Source: Rickettsiaceae bacterium H1
Lineage (GTDB): Bacteria > Pseudomonadota > Alphaproteobacteria > Rickettsiales > Anaplasmataceae
DNA length: 64,000 nt
Assembly (NCBI GenBank): GCA_018101195.1
Contig: JACDQH010000001.1
Span: forward strand, 312,435 to 376,434
Reading direction: 5' to 3'
Positions 46,490-56,890 of this stretch are shown in pieces; the stretch's first letter is position 1, and every line of letters starts with the position of its first letter. The notes beneath the pieces are model-generated. The model searched no databases, was not told the origin of the DNA, and saw only the letters and a program-made list of their open reading frames with translations. The translations under genes were made by a program, and so were the position numbers.

Positions 46490-47924
46490 GTGTTAGGTAT
46501 TTTCATGCGATCCGTTCTAATCACACTCGGTATATCTTTGCTAATTCTCTCGATGCTCATAATACTCATGGTAGTTTCAATAATTTATCGTGAAAATAAT
46601 GATGTTTTTTTTGTTTCTATTTTAGCTACCTTGGTTGCAAGTGTTTTACTTATGTTTTTAGGCAAGCCTAAAAAATTATCATCAAAACAAGTAGTAATTC
46701 TTACTACTGTATCTTGGATTATTACTGCGGTATTTGCCTCATTACCTTTTTATATTAGCGGTTTGAGCTATACCGATGCATTTTTTGAAGCTATGTCTGG
46801 TATTACTACTACCGGTTCAACTATTTTTTCCTCTATCGAAGGAAAGGAAAAAAGCATATTAATCTGGCGTTCAATCTTGCACGGAATTGGGGGGTTAGGA
46901 ATTATAGTTAGCAGTATCGTAATATTACCATTTTTAAAGGAATAGATAATGTTCAACTATTTCATTCCGAATCGTCCGAGATAAATTATATGGGAAATAC
47001 TAAAAGAGTAGCCGGTTATATTACTTTAGTTTATTTAACCCTTATTACAATGTGCGGGATTGCCTATGTTATTGGCGGAATGAGTATTTTTGATGGAATT
47101 TGTCATTCTCTTTCCACTATTTCTACGGGCGGATTTACTAACTATAACAATTCTTTCACTTATTATCATAGTTATGTAATAGATTATACTGCTGTTTTTT
47201 TTATGATTTTAGCCGCTTTGCCCTTTGTTCTTTATATTAAATTAATGAGAGGCGATTTAGCGATTTTTCGTGACGAACAAGTGAAGTGGTTACTATTAAT
47301 AATAGTAATATTTTCCGTACCGGTATTAATAGATGCGGGTTCTACTGAAAGCTTACATAAAGATCGTAATGTTTTTTTTAATAGCCTTAGATTAACTTTA
47401 TTTAACGTTACCTCTATTCTTACTTCGACCGGGCTGATTGAAGAAAATTACAGTGCTTGGAAGATAGGTAGTACTAACGTCGTTATGCTTTGTTTGGCGG
47501 GTGTACCGGCTCTACTGCTGGAGGGATTAAAATTTTCAGAATAATAGTATTGTCGAAACATTCTCTTTATAATATCAAGCACATTTTAAGCCCTCATAGG
47601 GTCGGGGTGATAACAATAAATAATCATCAGTTATTACCTAATACTCTTAGCCATGCTTATTCGTTTTTCTTTATATTTGTCAATTTATACTTATTGTTTG
47701 CTATATTTCTCGCTATGTCCGGATTGGATTTTGCTACGAGTTTAAGTTCGGCCGCTGCGACTATCACCAATTCCGGTCCGGGGATAGGAAATATAGTGGG
47801 ACCGTATGGTAATTACTCTTCTTTGAGCGGTATAAGCAAATGGTTACTGTCGTTGCTTATGATTATAGGAAGGTTGGAAGTTTTTACTGTAATGGCATTT
47901 ATAGTGTTATTTAAAGGTAAGTGA
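46490..47924 (+). pseudogene. trkH: Potassium uptake protein TrkH, two -1 frameshifts
   Basis: Membrane channel subunit for K+ uptake with TrkA. Three open segments (46490-46945, through 46990-47544, and 47490-47924) join into about 478 residues if one base is restored near 46936-46940 (AAAGG) and one near 47489-47492 (CTTTG). All four selectivity-filter loops survive: GITTTGST, STISTGGFT, SILTSTGLI and TITNSGPGIGN. The GGCTGSTAGGIKIFR segment is intact too. Both shifts sit in or beside homopolymers. Either a young pseudogene or errors in the sequence could explain it. Confidence 0.85.
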
Positions 47925-48020
47925 TTTACCTTTTTGTTTTTGAAAAGAATTAAATTATAAGCTATGTCTTCGTGTTTAATTTCATGTTAATATTACCGAA
48001 ATTATACAAAATAAATTTTC

Positions 48021-48263
48021 ATGACATCTTATAAAATTGAAGCAGATTTATTGAAGCAATATGTGGCTAATATCGAAAGAACAGAAGAAGAAAAAGCAAG
48101 AGTTCAAGAAGAATTAAAAGAAATATATTCAACGGCTAAAAACCGTGGTGTTGATGTTAAAGCACTTAGGCAAATAGTAAAATTGCGCAAAATGGATAAT
48201 CAAGAAATGATTGAACAAGAAGAAATCATTAAAGTTTACAAAGAAGCTTTGGGAATGAAATAG
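48021..48263 (+). CDS. gapR: GapR / DUF2312 nucleoid-associated protein
   Basis: An 80-residue coiled-coil protein that in Caulobacter binds overtwisted DNA ahead of polymerases and supports gyrase and topoisomerase IV. Family text is clear: a long first helix (LLKQYVANIERTEEEKARV), KEIYSTAKNRGVDVKALRQIVKLRKMD and the short last helix. The length is normal. It is nearly universal in alphaproteobacteria. Confidence 0.93.
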   Translation: MTSYKIEADLLKQYVANIERTEEEKARVQEELKEIYSTAKNRGVDVKALRQIVKLRKMDNQEMIEQEEIIKVYKEALGMK

Positions 48264-49215
48264 CAACAAAAGGATATGGTAAATTTAATACTGTTTTTAT
48301 TTACAACTTGTTTTTCTATTCTGTTTGTTTTGTTGTTCGTTGGAATAAGCTTTCGGGAGTAAATTTCACTAGTATCTTTAGCATTGCCAATCGGGCTGTT
48401 TGCTAAATTGGAAATTGCTTCTTGAAATTCAAATAGTTCTATGATTGTTTCCAGTTTCTCGTTATTACCTATATTTGTATAGGTATGTCCATTCGGCTTG
48501 GTAGTTGAATTATTTTCGAGTTTTAAGATCAATTATTGAACTGTTTGCTATATAGCTTTTATTTTCAGTTTTTTGCTATCATCAGTATTTTTATTTAACC
48601 TGGTTAGATGTTTGCTAACTTTCGTAGCATATGTTTCGTCGTATATTTCCTTCTTCGTCTGTTTGCCATATTCTGCCCATTGTTAATTGCAGAACGTGCA
48701 ATAGCTTGGTTTATTTCTTCGACGGAAGGAGATTTGGTTTTTGCTTTTGTCGAGTGAACTTTTCTTTTAGTTTTGTGAAAAATCCTTTGATATTACCTTG
48801 TTCTTTTTTTACTTTCCTTTATTGAGTTTTGATTTTTAGTATCGTCCGGTATTTCTTCATATATGTTTTCTGTATCTTGTTTTATTTCATTAAACAAAAG
48901 ATTTTTCGGTCCTAAATAGGTTTTTAAAGTGTATATGTTTTCTTGTATTGTGTTGTTTGATGTTTGTACATAATCATTAACGTTTTGATTTTCAGTGGGA
49001 AAATCATGATCTGAGTTGATTTCGGGTGAAATTTGCTTGGCTATTGGAGATTTATTTTCAAAATTTTTTATAAAATTAACTTACTTGGGTTGTTTTGTTT
49101 TCAACCCAATTCCATTCTCCATTGTCTTCCGTTCCATTCGTAAGTAAAAACATTTTGCTTTTTGCATCGTCGGTGAAACGTTTAATGCTTGTGGAAAACT
49201 TTGTTTGGCAAAAAA
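48236..49215 (-). pseudogene. Decayed gene with several frameshifts, unknown
   Basis: Minus-strand coding debris can be followed in changing frames. First comes a segment with STSIKRFTDDAKSKMFLLTN and NGEWNWVENK (about 49215-49080). A polar segment follows with QNVNDYVQTSNNTIQENIY and TENIYEEIPDD (about 49070-48800), then FFTKLKEKFTRQKQK, and then SVEEINQAIARSAINNGQN (to about 48610). An open stretch (48532-48236, IELFEFQEAISNLANSPIG) may be its end and overlaps gapR. No family is recognised. The polar, low-complexity text and IYEEIP motif resemble secreted effectors. A gene of about 320 residues seems likely before decay. Confidence 0.5.
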
Positions 49216-49513
49216 CCAATTTTGATTACTTAGTCGTTAATAATAATTGTATACTAATAGTGATCTTGTTTGAAGAGAAGATTTTCACTACACCTTTGTT
49301 TTGTTGTTAATTTTTGACATCACGTTATCTTTGTTAAGAATCATTAAAACTATAAGTTATATATCAATAGTTGAATTTCAATTGAAGATATTTTTAAGCG
49401 TTACTAAAGAATAAACAAATTGGCTCCAGAGCTAAGTGATCTGATTTTTGACTGGAACAATAATTACTTCTTAATTTACAAAACAACAAATCTATTTTTG
49501 TTAATCAATTAGC
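49216..49513. other. AT-rich gap without a supported gene
   Basis: About 300 bases between the decayed gene and the 74-residue membrane protein. Only short scraps of open frame are present, with no RNA gene, repeat or clear promoter. It may contain the former 5' end of the decayed minus-strand gene. Confidence 0.4.
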
Positions 49514-49738
49514 TTATTTCGTAGTATCTTCTTTATTTTGATGATAATTTTCATAAATGATTTTTGCAGCTTTTCCGATCGGGATAATACTGATTATTGC
49601 AGCCATAGCAAAAGCAATGGTAGTGGGCGGCAAAGACGCAGCGGATATAATACCAGCAACGATGAATAAACCGGATATCCATAATGTTGCTTTGGCAATA
49701 GGGTGTTTTTCTTGTGACGAATTATTTTGATTGGCCAT
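49514..49738 (-). CDS. Small two-helix membrane protein
   Basis: A 74-residue protein with a polar N terminus (MANQNNSSQEKHPIAK), two hydrophobic helices (about 17-37, TLWISGLFIVAGIISAASL, and 41-58, IAFAMAAIISIIPIGKA) joined by a 4-residue turn, and a charged tail (YENYHQNKEDTTK). No family is recognised. Its tight hairpin is of the same kind as in other lineage-specific proteins here. Confidence 0.55.
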   Translation of the reverse strand: MANQNNSSQEKHPIAKATLWISGLFIVAGIISAASLPPTTIAFAMAAIISIIPIGKAAKIIYENYHQNKEDTTK

Positions 49739-49832
49739 TTTTTTTTACATAATTTTTCGCATTATAATGGGAATTAATTGTTAAATAGTTACTCGAATCT
49801 GTAAAATAAAGTTATCTTGCCGAATTTAATGT

Positions 49833-51041
49833 ATGTGTATTGAACAAAAATTTTCTTCTGTTATGCATAAGCTGGAAATATCGGGTAAGTTTGCTCTTGC
49901 TGTTTCTGGCGGAGTCGATAGTACTGCATTATTACTTCTTGTTTATTTTTGGATGCACAAAAATAAATTTGATTCGGTAAAATGTAACCCAGTAGTGTTG
50001 ACGGTAAACCATAACTTAAGACCCGAAGCTAAATTGGAATGTCAGCATGTGTTAGGTCTGGCACGATCGCTGAATTTGGAATGTCGTATACTTACCTGGG
50101 ATAATTCTGTACCAAAACAAAACAAAGCACGAGATGCTAGATATCGGCTTTTAACCGATTGGTGCAAAAAAAATCAAGTTAAAGAATTGCTTTTGGCTCA
50201 TCATAGCAACGATCAAGCGGAAACAGTATTAATTAGAATTTCTCGAGGAAGCGGATTAGACGGTTTATGTGCAATGCAGGAGGTTGGTTATAAAAATGGG
50301 ATAAAATTGATGAGGCCTTTGTTGAGTTTCACAAAAAAACAACTTGCGGGATATGTAACTTTACATAACTTAAAGTGGGTAGAAGATCCGAGTAATGATG
50401 ATAAAAAATATACCAGGTCTGTATTTCGCGATTATCTGAAATTTTCACCGCAGCTCGAACAATCAATACTCAGATTGAATTTAACAGCAGCTCACATGCG
50501 AAGAGTAAAAGAAGCAATAAATTTTTATGTCAAGGAAGCAATAAAAAATTGTGTTACTGCTGATGATTTTGGCTATGTGGATATTAACTTAACGGTGTTT
50601 TACAAATTACCGGAGGAAATTGCTATGAGAGTTCTTTTAGCATGCCTTATGGTGATCGGTAATAAAATTTATAAACCAAGATATAAGAATTTTGATAATA
50701 TGTTTGCTCGAGTATGGAGTAAAAATTTTCAACAAGCGCAAACTTTGCACGGATGTAAAATAATTAAAACAACCGGTGATTTTATTTCGATCAGGAGGGA
50801 AGAAAATGCTATTTCTTTAGAGGAGATGGTAATAAAACCCAATAAAACCATAATATGGGACAATCGTTTCAGATGTGAAACGAATTATCGAGCGACAATT
50901 TGTAAAAATAATAAAGGTTTGGGATTAAGCAAAACTTTACCCGTAATAAAATACGATAATGGTTACATTAATCCTTTTACCGACCCTAACTGTAACTTTA
51001 AGTTTATATTCGCCGAGTTGGTGCTTGATGTATTGCAATAA
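49833..51041 (+). CDS. tilS: tRNA(Ile)-lysidine synthase
   Basis: Converts C34 of tRNA-Ile(CAU) to lysidine so that AUA is read as isoleucine. The PP-loop motif SGGVDSTALLLL lies near residue 23. HNLRPEA, LLAHHSNDQAETVLIRISRGSGLDGL and the later PFLSFTKKQL-like text and WVEDPSNDDKKYTRS follow. The 402-residue length is normal. It precedes ftsH, as in many alphaproteobacteria. Confidence 0.96.
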   Translation: MCIEQKFSSVMHKLEISGKFALAVSGGVDSTALLLLVYFWMHKNKFDSVKCNPVVLTVNHNLRPEAKLECQHVLGLARSLNLECRILTWDNSVPKQNKARDARYRLLTDWCKKNQVKELLLAHHSNDQAETVLIRISRGSGLDGLCAMQEVGYKNGIKLMRPLLSFTKKQLAGYVTLHNLKWVEDPSNDDKKYTRSVFRDYLKFSPQLEQSILRLNLTAAHMRRVKEAINFYVKEAIKNCVTADDFGYVDINLTVFYKLPEEIAMRVLLACLMVIGNKIYKPRYKNFDNMFARVWSKNFQQAQTLHGCKIIKTTGDFISIRREENAISLEEMVIKPNKTIIWDNRFRCETNYRATICKNNKGLGLSKTLPVIKYDNGYINPFTDPNCNFKFIFAELVLDVLQ

Positions 51042-51075
51042 GCATTTTAAACTTCAAAGGGTTTTTAATTAAATT

Positions 51076-52941
51076 ATGCGCAAAATAATAGAAAGTCTAT
51101 TTATCTGGTTGGTAATAATAGCTTTTATAGTAATATTATACGGTCAAGCAGGTGGAGATTTATCTTTCGGTAGGCAGATAAAACAATTGTCTTTTTCCGA
51201 ATTTTTGGCATATGTCGATAAAGGTGAAGTAAATCACGTAATAATCAAAGGGTTCGAAGGTAGAGAGATTGAGGGTTTATTGAAAGATGGTTCCCGTTTT
51301 GTTACCAAAGCATCTTTCTATGGCGATCTTATTAACGAACTGAGAAAAAATAACGTAGTTTTCGAAGTGTCTACGGGTGAGTCTTTCTTAGGTTTTTTTG
51401 CCGGATTACTCTTATCTTGGTTACCAATGATCATTTTAGTAGGGGTTTGGGTGTTTTTCATGAAGCAAATGCAAGCCGGAGGTAACAGAACGATGACTTT
51501 TGGTAAATCCAAAGCTCGTCTTATCAGTAGTAAGAAAAATAAAGTTACGTTCAAAGATGTTGCCGGGATTGACGAAGCAAAGGAAGAACTTGCGGAAATC
51601 GTGGACTTTCTAATGTCTCCTTTGAAATTTCAGTCTCTCGGGGGAAAAGTACCGAAAGGTTGTTTGTTGATAGGCCCTCCGGGTACCGGAAAAACATTAC
51701 TTGCAAAAGCGATAGCGGGTGAAGCTAACGTTCCATTTTTTATTATTTCTGGTTCTGATTTTGTCGAAATGTTTGTCGGTGTCGGTGCAAGCCGTGTGCG
51801 CGATATGTTTGATCAAGCGAAAAAAAACGCACCTTGTCTTGTTTTTATCGACGAAATAGATGCGGTTGGTCGTCATCGTGGGATTGGCTTGGGAGGAGGT
51901 AACGATGAAAGAGAACAAACTTTAAATCAATTGCTTGTTGAAATGGACGGCTTTGAATCTAATGAAGGGGTTATTATTATTGCCGCAACCAATAGGCCGG
52001 ACGTACTTGATAAAGCATTGTTGAGGCCTGGTCGATTTGATCGTCAAATTACAATTACTTTACCGGATATTGCTGGGCGTGAGCGTATTCTTGACGTTTA
52101 TATGAAACAAGTGCCATTGTCGCCCGATGTAAATAAAAACGTAATAGCACGTGGTACTCCAGGTTTTTCTGGTGCGGATTTGGCAAATCTTGTTAACGAA
52201 GCGGCATTGATTGCCGCAAGGCGAAACAAAAAGGTTGTTACTATGGATGACTTCGAGTATGCACGGGATAAAGTAATGATGGGAGCCGAAAGAAGGTCGA
52301 TGATTATGAAAGACGAAGAAAAGTCTTTAACTGCATATCATGAAGCTGGTCATGCAATCATTGCTCATTATACCGAAGCATCGGACCCTATACATAAAGC
52401 TACGATAATTCCTCGGGGAAGAGCTTTGGGACTAGTAATGAGGTTGCCGGAGGATGATAGGGTTTCTTTAACCAGGGCGAAAATGAAAGCAGATATATTG
52501 GTGGCAATGGGAGGAAGAGTAGCCGAAGAAATTATTTTCGGATATGAAAAAGTGACGAGCGGTGCGTCTTCCGATATTAAGCAAGCAACTCTTTTAGCCA
52601 GATCTATGGTTATGAAGTGGGGAATGAGTGATAAAATAGGACCGATTTATCATGCAAACGAAGAGCATGAACAACATGACCAATCTCACGATACGAAAAA
52701 TTTGATTGACGATGAAGTAAAAAAAATAGTTATTCAAGGTTTGGAGGAAGCAAAATCTCTTCTTAATAAACACATTAACGATTTGCATTTATTGGCAAAA
52801 CATTTACTCGAGTTTGAAACTTTAACGGGAGATGAAATAACAAAATTGTTAAAAAATAAAAAATTAAATAAAAAAACTAAAATGGAAGAAGAAAACAAAC
52901 CGATTAAAAAATCTTCCATTATTGGTAACGACGAAGAATAA
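51076..52941 (+). CDS. ftsH: ATP-dependent zinc metalloprotease FtsH
   Basis: Membrane protease that degrades damaged membrane proteins and regulators such as RpoH. The 621 residues show two membrane helices (about 8-26 and 105-130) around a short periplasmic domain. The AAA+ domain has Walker A GPPGTGKT (about 202), Walker [13 protein letters not shown], the pore loop around [15 protein letters not shown] and the arginine fingers in RPGRFDRQ. The peptidase site is HEAGH (about 425). The C terminus is polar. It lies 34 bases after tilS. Confidence 0.98.
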   Translation: MRKIIESLFIWLVIIAFIVILYGQAGGDLSFGRQIKQLSFSEFLAYVDKGEVNHVIIKGFEGREIEGLLKDGSRFVTKASFYGDLINELRKNNVVFEVSTGESFLGFFAGLLLSWLPMIILVGVWVFFMKQMQAGGNRTMTFGKSKARLISSKKNKVTFKDVAGIDEAKEELAEIVDFLMSPLKFQSLGGKVPKGCLLIGPPGTGKTLLAKAIAGEANVPFFIISGSDFVEMFVGVGASRVRDMFDQAKKNAPCLVFIDEIDAVGRHRGIGLGGGNDEREQTLNQLLVEMDGFESNEGVIIIAATNRPDVLDKALLRPGRFDRQITITLPDIAGRERILDVYMKQVPLSPDVNKNVIARGTPGFSGADLANLVNEAALIAARRNKKVVTMDDFEYARDKVMMGAERRSMIMKDEEKSLTAYHEAGHAIIAHYTEASDPIHKATIIPRGRALGLVMRLPEDDRVSLTRAKMKADILVAMGGRVAEEIIFGYEKVTSGASSDIKQATLLARSMVMKWGMSDKIGPIYHANEEHEQHDQSHDTKNLIDDEVKKIVIQGLEEAKSLLNKHINDLHLLAKHLLEFETLTGDEITKLLKNKKLNKKTKMEEENKPIKKSSIIGNDEE

Positions 52942-52968
52942 GATTTTGTATAAAAATTATCTTTTTTG

Positions 52969-53820
52969 CTATCCTAAGGTTTCTCCCGCGTCCCATTTTA
53001 CTTGAGGCGGCATGGACATCAAAATAGCATTTGGGTTACCGCCGGTCATCAGTCCGAAACGAGTTCCCCGATCATATAAAAAATTGAATTCTACGTATCT
53101 TCCTCGTTTGTACAATTGGTACTCGCGTTGTTCTTCGCTGTATTTTTCAAACATAAGTTGTCTTACTATCGGTAAATAGGCTTCGATGAATGATTTACCT
53201 ACTTTTTGAGTGAAATTAAAATCTTTATCCCAGTTATTCGAGTTTAAATAATCATAAAAAATTCCGCCTAAACCGCGTGATTCTTTTCTATGTTTTAGGT
53301 AAAAATATTCGTCGGCATTTTTTTTGAATTTATTGTAGTCGTATCCCGTACAAATTTCTTTTAGCTTTGAGTGAAAAAATTCTTTATCTTGTTCGTTGTA
53401 GTACGTTGGTGTTAAATCGGTTCCGCCGCCAAACCAAAATTTTGCTGTTGAAATATATCTGGTATTGAGGTGTACTGCTGGTAAAAGGGGGGATGACATG
53501 TGTGCGACCAGTGAAATTCCGCTTGCACAAAATTTGCCGTCGCTTTTAATTGCTCCCGGTATTTCTTTTTTAAATTCGTCTGAAAATGTACCGTGTACCG
53601 TTGAAATGTTTACTCCGACCTTTTCAAATACTTTTCCGTAAAGCATGCTCATTTCTCCGCCACCGCCTCCTTCTCTTTGCCAATTAGAGCGATGAAAGGT
53701 ATAATTGGCGTTTTTGTCGTACTCTTTTTCTAATTCGATTATAGAGCTGCATATAGTGTCGCGCGTTTTGCGAAACCAGTTATTTGCAATTTCTAATTGC
53801 CGAGACGTACTATTTCCCAT
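52969..53820 (-). CDS. hemF: Oxygen-dependent coproporphyrinogen III oxidase
   Basis: Converts coproporphyrinogen III to protoporphyrinogen IX with oxygen, a late haem step. The 283 residues contain WQREGGGGGEMSMLYGKVFEKVG, STVHG, WFGGGTDLTPTYY, RGLGGIFYDYLN and YVEFNFLYDRGTRFGLMTGGN. It fits the aerobic haem-based respiration seen elsewhere in the window (cytochrome c, bd oxidase). Its start overlaps the end of murB by 28 bases. Confidence 0.97.
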   Translation of the reverse strand: MGNSTSRQLEIANNWFRKTRDTICSSIIELEKEYDKNANYTFHRSNWQREGGGGGEMSMLYGKVFEKVGVNISTVHGTFSDEFKKEIPGAIKSDGKFCASGISLVAHMSSPLLPAVHLNTRYISTAKFWFGGGTDLTPTYYNEQDKEFFHSKLKEICTGYDYNKFKKNADEYFYLKHRKESRGLGGIFYDYLNSNNWDKDFNFTQKVGKSFIEAYLPIVRQLMFEKYSEEQREYQLYKRGRYVEFNFLYDRGTRFGLMTGGNPNAILMSMPPQVKWDAGETLG

Positions 53821-54644
53821 TCCAAATCTACTCCTTTAATTTGTTTCACTTTATTTCTTACTTGTTCGCATAAATTTTCTATATCAAGTGACGTGGCATT
53901 ACCTTTATTAATCACAAAATTGCAATGAAGATCGGAAATTTCAGCATCACCCAGTGATGAGCCTCTGAAGCCGACCTGTTTGATTAATTCCCACGCTTTA
54001 TATCCCGGCGGATTTTTAAAAATAGAACCGCAAGTTTTATTTTTTATTGGTTGGGTTAAGATTCTTGCTTGGGTGATTTTCTCCATTTTTGCTTTGATCT
54101 CACTCTTCTTTCCTTTAATTCCACTAAATGTTCCTTCAATGAAAATCCAATTTTTTGGTAGCCGGTTTCCTCTATATACGTAGTTTATTTCTCTTGCGGT
54201 TAAATTTAATATATTTCCTTTACCGTCAATTACTTTTGCCGATGATAAAATTGACGAAGTATCGCTTTCGTAACATCCTGCATTCATTGCTAATGCCCCG
54301 CCCACCGTTCCAGGAATTCCCGAAAAAAATTCGAATCCGCTTATTTGGTTTTTCAAAGCAAATTTTGCCAAATTACTATCTAAAACGGCAGCTCCTGCCA
54401 TAATATTATTGGCTTGGCATGATAAGCCGGTAAAACCTCGACCTAATTTTATTACTACTCCCCTAATTCCCGAATCACTGACCAGTATATTCGAACCTAC
54501 GCCTATTGTTGTTATTTTTTCTGTATTTGTTTTTATAAAATTAATGAGATCTTGGGTATTGCTTGGCTTAAGTAAGATGTCTGCTGGACCTCCTACTCCC
54601 ATCCAAGTGCAATTTTTCAAATGAACGTTTTTTCTAATTTTCAC
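53793..54644 (-). CDS. murB: UDP-N-acetylenolpyruvoylglucosamine reductase
   Basis: FAD enzyme that makes UDP-MurNAc for peptidoglycan. The start is GTG 54644. The 283 residues have TWMGVGGPADILLKP, IGVGSNILVSDSGI, FEFFSGIPGTVGGALAMNAG, the catalytic serine in CGSIFKNPPGYKAW and the ending LGDAEISDLHCNFVINKGNAT. Its presence suggests peptidoglycan or a precursor pathway is still made. It overlaps hemF downstream by 28 bases. Confidence 0.97.
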   Translation of the reverse strand: MKIRKNVHLKNCTWMGVGGPADILLKPSNTQDLINFIKTNTEKITTIGVGSNILVSDSGIRGVVIKLGRGFTGLSCQANNIMAGAAVLDSNLAKFALKNQISGFEFFSGIPGTVGGALAMNAGCYESDTSSILSSAKVIDGKGNILNLTAREINYVYRGNRLPKNWIFIEGTFSGIKGKKSEIKAKMEKITQARILTQPIKNKTCGSIFKNPPGYKAWELIKQVGFRGSSLGDAEISDLHCNFVINKGNATSLDIENLCEQVRNKVKQIKGVDLEWEIVRLGN

Positions 54645-54754
54645 AATTGGTTTTGTTAATAGATTTTTTTATAACTATATATTATTAAATATTTTTTAGA
54701 TATAAAAAATTTATGGACATATTGTTACACTAATTTTTTTGATTATGTTTGGTT

Positions 54755-56190
54755 TTATCCAATCGATACGGATTGGTAAACAGTTGGTATGACGATCTGT
54801 AACTTGCTACCGAATTTAAAGCTATTATTGGCATTAACAAGCTGTAAGGTATGATAAGCCGCCACTTTTTTTGTTATCGATAACCATGAAATAAAAAAAT
54901 TATTGAACAGATATAAAAATAAATTAAATATAATCAAATAATTTATTTTCGAGCGGATTATTACAAACCAAAATATTAATGAAAAAATATCCAATTATAG
55001 GAATGATCATGAAAGCTTGTAGCATTAAAAATGCTTTGATTCCAATATCGGAGATTAATTTTTTCGCATTGTTCATGTGTACTATGTATGTTATAACATA
55101 CCCTTTTATCCGTCTGGCACGTTGTTTTGTCCAACTACTTATTTTTATCGGCGATTTTTCCAGGGTAATATATCCTTGTAGTACGTAAGTTTTATATTTA
55201 TTGCGATATAATTTTATTCTCAAATCTGCATCTTCGGTAACATTATATGGATCCCACCCTTTAAGTTTGCAAAGTATGTCGATACGAAAATGATTACTGC
55301 TGCCGCCAAGAAGAACTGGTAAATTTAATCGGTTTATTCCGAGTAACATAAAGTCAAACGAATTAACATATTCCAATGCAAAGCATTTTGTTAAATGGTT
55401 ATGGCGGTAATTGTAATAATTCAGTGGAGCTTGAATGCATGCTATGTCTTGATTGTTGTGGAAAAACATTTAAAACTGTTTTAGCTGTAACGAGTGAGGT
55501 TTGTCGTCCGCATCGTATATGGTAATGTATTTGCCTTTAGCAAAATTTAAAGCATAGTTACAAGCTTTTGCTTTTGTTTGAGGAAAAGAATAAGGCATTT
55601 AATGATATCGAATTTTGTGTTTAACTTTTCGATAAGAGCAATATCGTCTTGTTCGATTATAAATTTTACGTCTAACTTATTTTTGGGATAATCCATCCAA
55701 ATTTTCGATAGATGTGATTATAGATTTAACAGTTGTCTGTTTTTCGTTTTTTATCGGAATTAGAATCGTATATACTGGGAATTCGGTAATAGTATCAAAG
55801 CCACATAGCAGTTTTTACGTGAAAAATTTCCGACGATAGTTATAAATAGTTTGAATGAATTGGTGATTAGGTAAAAATATTTATAATGAAAACAAACAAT
55901 GGTGTGGTTACCGTTAGTAATACCGATAAGATTAACAAAATGTAGAATCTGAAATTATATCTTATACCTTTTGCAGAATAACAATTATCGTAATTTTTGT
56001 TTACGGAGTGATATAATAACGTATATATTTCTTCTTTTGTAAGATAGATAAATTTATATTGTTTATCGTTGCAATATTTAATAATTTTGTCATTTAACTG
56101 AAAAATCGCGATAATTTAAATTTTGCCAATATGGTAAATTAGGAAAAATTTCAGTTTGGAGTACAGATTAATGTTTTCTTTTGGCAAATT
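54755..56190 (-). pseudogene. Family 2 glycosyltransferase, decayed
   Basis: Minus-strand debris of a membrane GT2 (cellulose-synthase-like) enzyme. From its start, read right to left: LPYWQNLNYRDFS, KFIYLTKEEIYTLLYHSVNKNYDN, FRFYILLILSVLLTVTTPL, VYTILIPIKNEKQT, LDVKFIIEQDD, the substrate/metal site YITIYDADD, then an open part (55469-54924) with LGGSSNHFRIDILCKLKGWDPYNVTEDADL and KQRARRIKGYVIT. The open part has the second Asp site and the QxxRW-like segment. A last scrap (54994-54755) holds membrane helices. At least four shifts or stops interrupt it. About 450 residues were once encoded. Confidence 0.75.
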
Positions 56191-56194
56191 GTAA

Positions 56195-56890
56195 TCATTT
56201 AACCATTTTATACCATAATCCTATGCTAAATTTATCATAATTATCAACATGATGAGAGTATTCTAAATTTAGATCGAGATTACCGAGTAAATTTTTAAAT
56301 AAAGCAATTTTCCACCTTTCATCAATGGAAGATAAAGTTTTAGCAAATATAATAGTACTGTAATCGGAGTAATCGTATCCTATCGCAAATGAAAATTCGG
56401 AATTATATTCTGTATTCGTGCTAATTTTTATGGATGGTTCGAAAGTGGCGAAAATACTTCCTAATTTAACTCCGGTAAGTAATGTTCCGACGTTTTCTAT
56501 AAAATTAAAATTTTTATAACCTTCGATAACGTTTTTTGTGGAAATTTCTATCGATATTATATATTGCGAGTTATCAAAATACTGTTCTATAATTTTCCTC
56601 TTTAACGATAATTCGTTATATAGAAATTCTTTATCTTGCTTATAAGTGCTTTGTAAAATTACGTTCCAGTTATCCGTAATTCCATAGCTTAGATAGCCTT
56701 TATAGGACTCTACTCCCAATCTTGAAGAAATAAAAGCAGAAGCCGATAAAGTTGCTTCTTTACTGTCTTCTAGCCAAGGTCCTGCTAATAATGTGTTGTT
56801 AAAGGCCAGAATTAATGCTGTGAAACTAATGAATTTTATTAGGAATTTGTTCGATGGCAAAGTTAACCGTAGATAATTGATTTTTTTCAT
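56195..56890 (-). CDS. Exported beta-rich protein, probably outer membrane
   Basis: A 231-residue protein with a long signal-like start (about 1-37, hydrophobic FISFTALILAFNNTLLAG). Alternating strands of 8-10 residues with aromatic girdles follow (VESYKGYLSYGITDNWNVILQ, FAIGYDYSDYSTIIFAKTL) and the last strand ends FSIGLWYKMVK. This is the pattern of a small outer-membrane beta barrel, and no family is recognised. The start overlaps the end of atpF by 65 bases, so translation may be coupled to the F0 operon; a start further in would lose the signal peptide. Confidence 0.6.
   Translation of the reverse strand: MKKINYLRLTLPSNKFLIKFISFTALILAFNNTLLAGPWLEDSKEATLSASAFISSRLGVESYKGYLSYGITDNWNVILQSTYKQDKEFLYNELSLKRKIIEQYFDNSQYIISIEISTKNVIEGYKNFNFIENVGTLLTGVKLGSIFATFEPSIKISTNTEYNSEFSFAIGYDYSDYSTIIFAKTLSSIDERWKIALFKNLLGNLDLNLEYSHHVDNYDKFSIGLWYKMVK

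Noticed and set aside
48236..48532. 98-residue minus-strand frame as a functional gene
   Set aside because: Coding debris continues upstream in other frames with the same composition, and the 3' end runs into gapR. It is better read as the last open piece of a decayed gene.
49095..49310. 71-codon plus-strand frame
   Set aside because: It is antisense to the start of the decayed minus-strand gene and has no motif or ribosome site.
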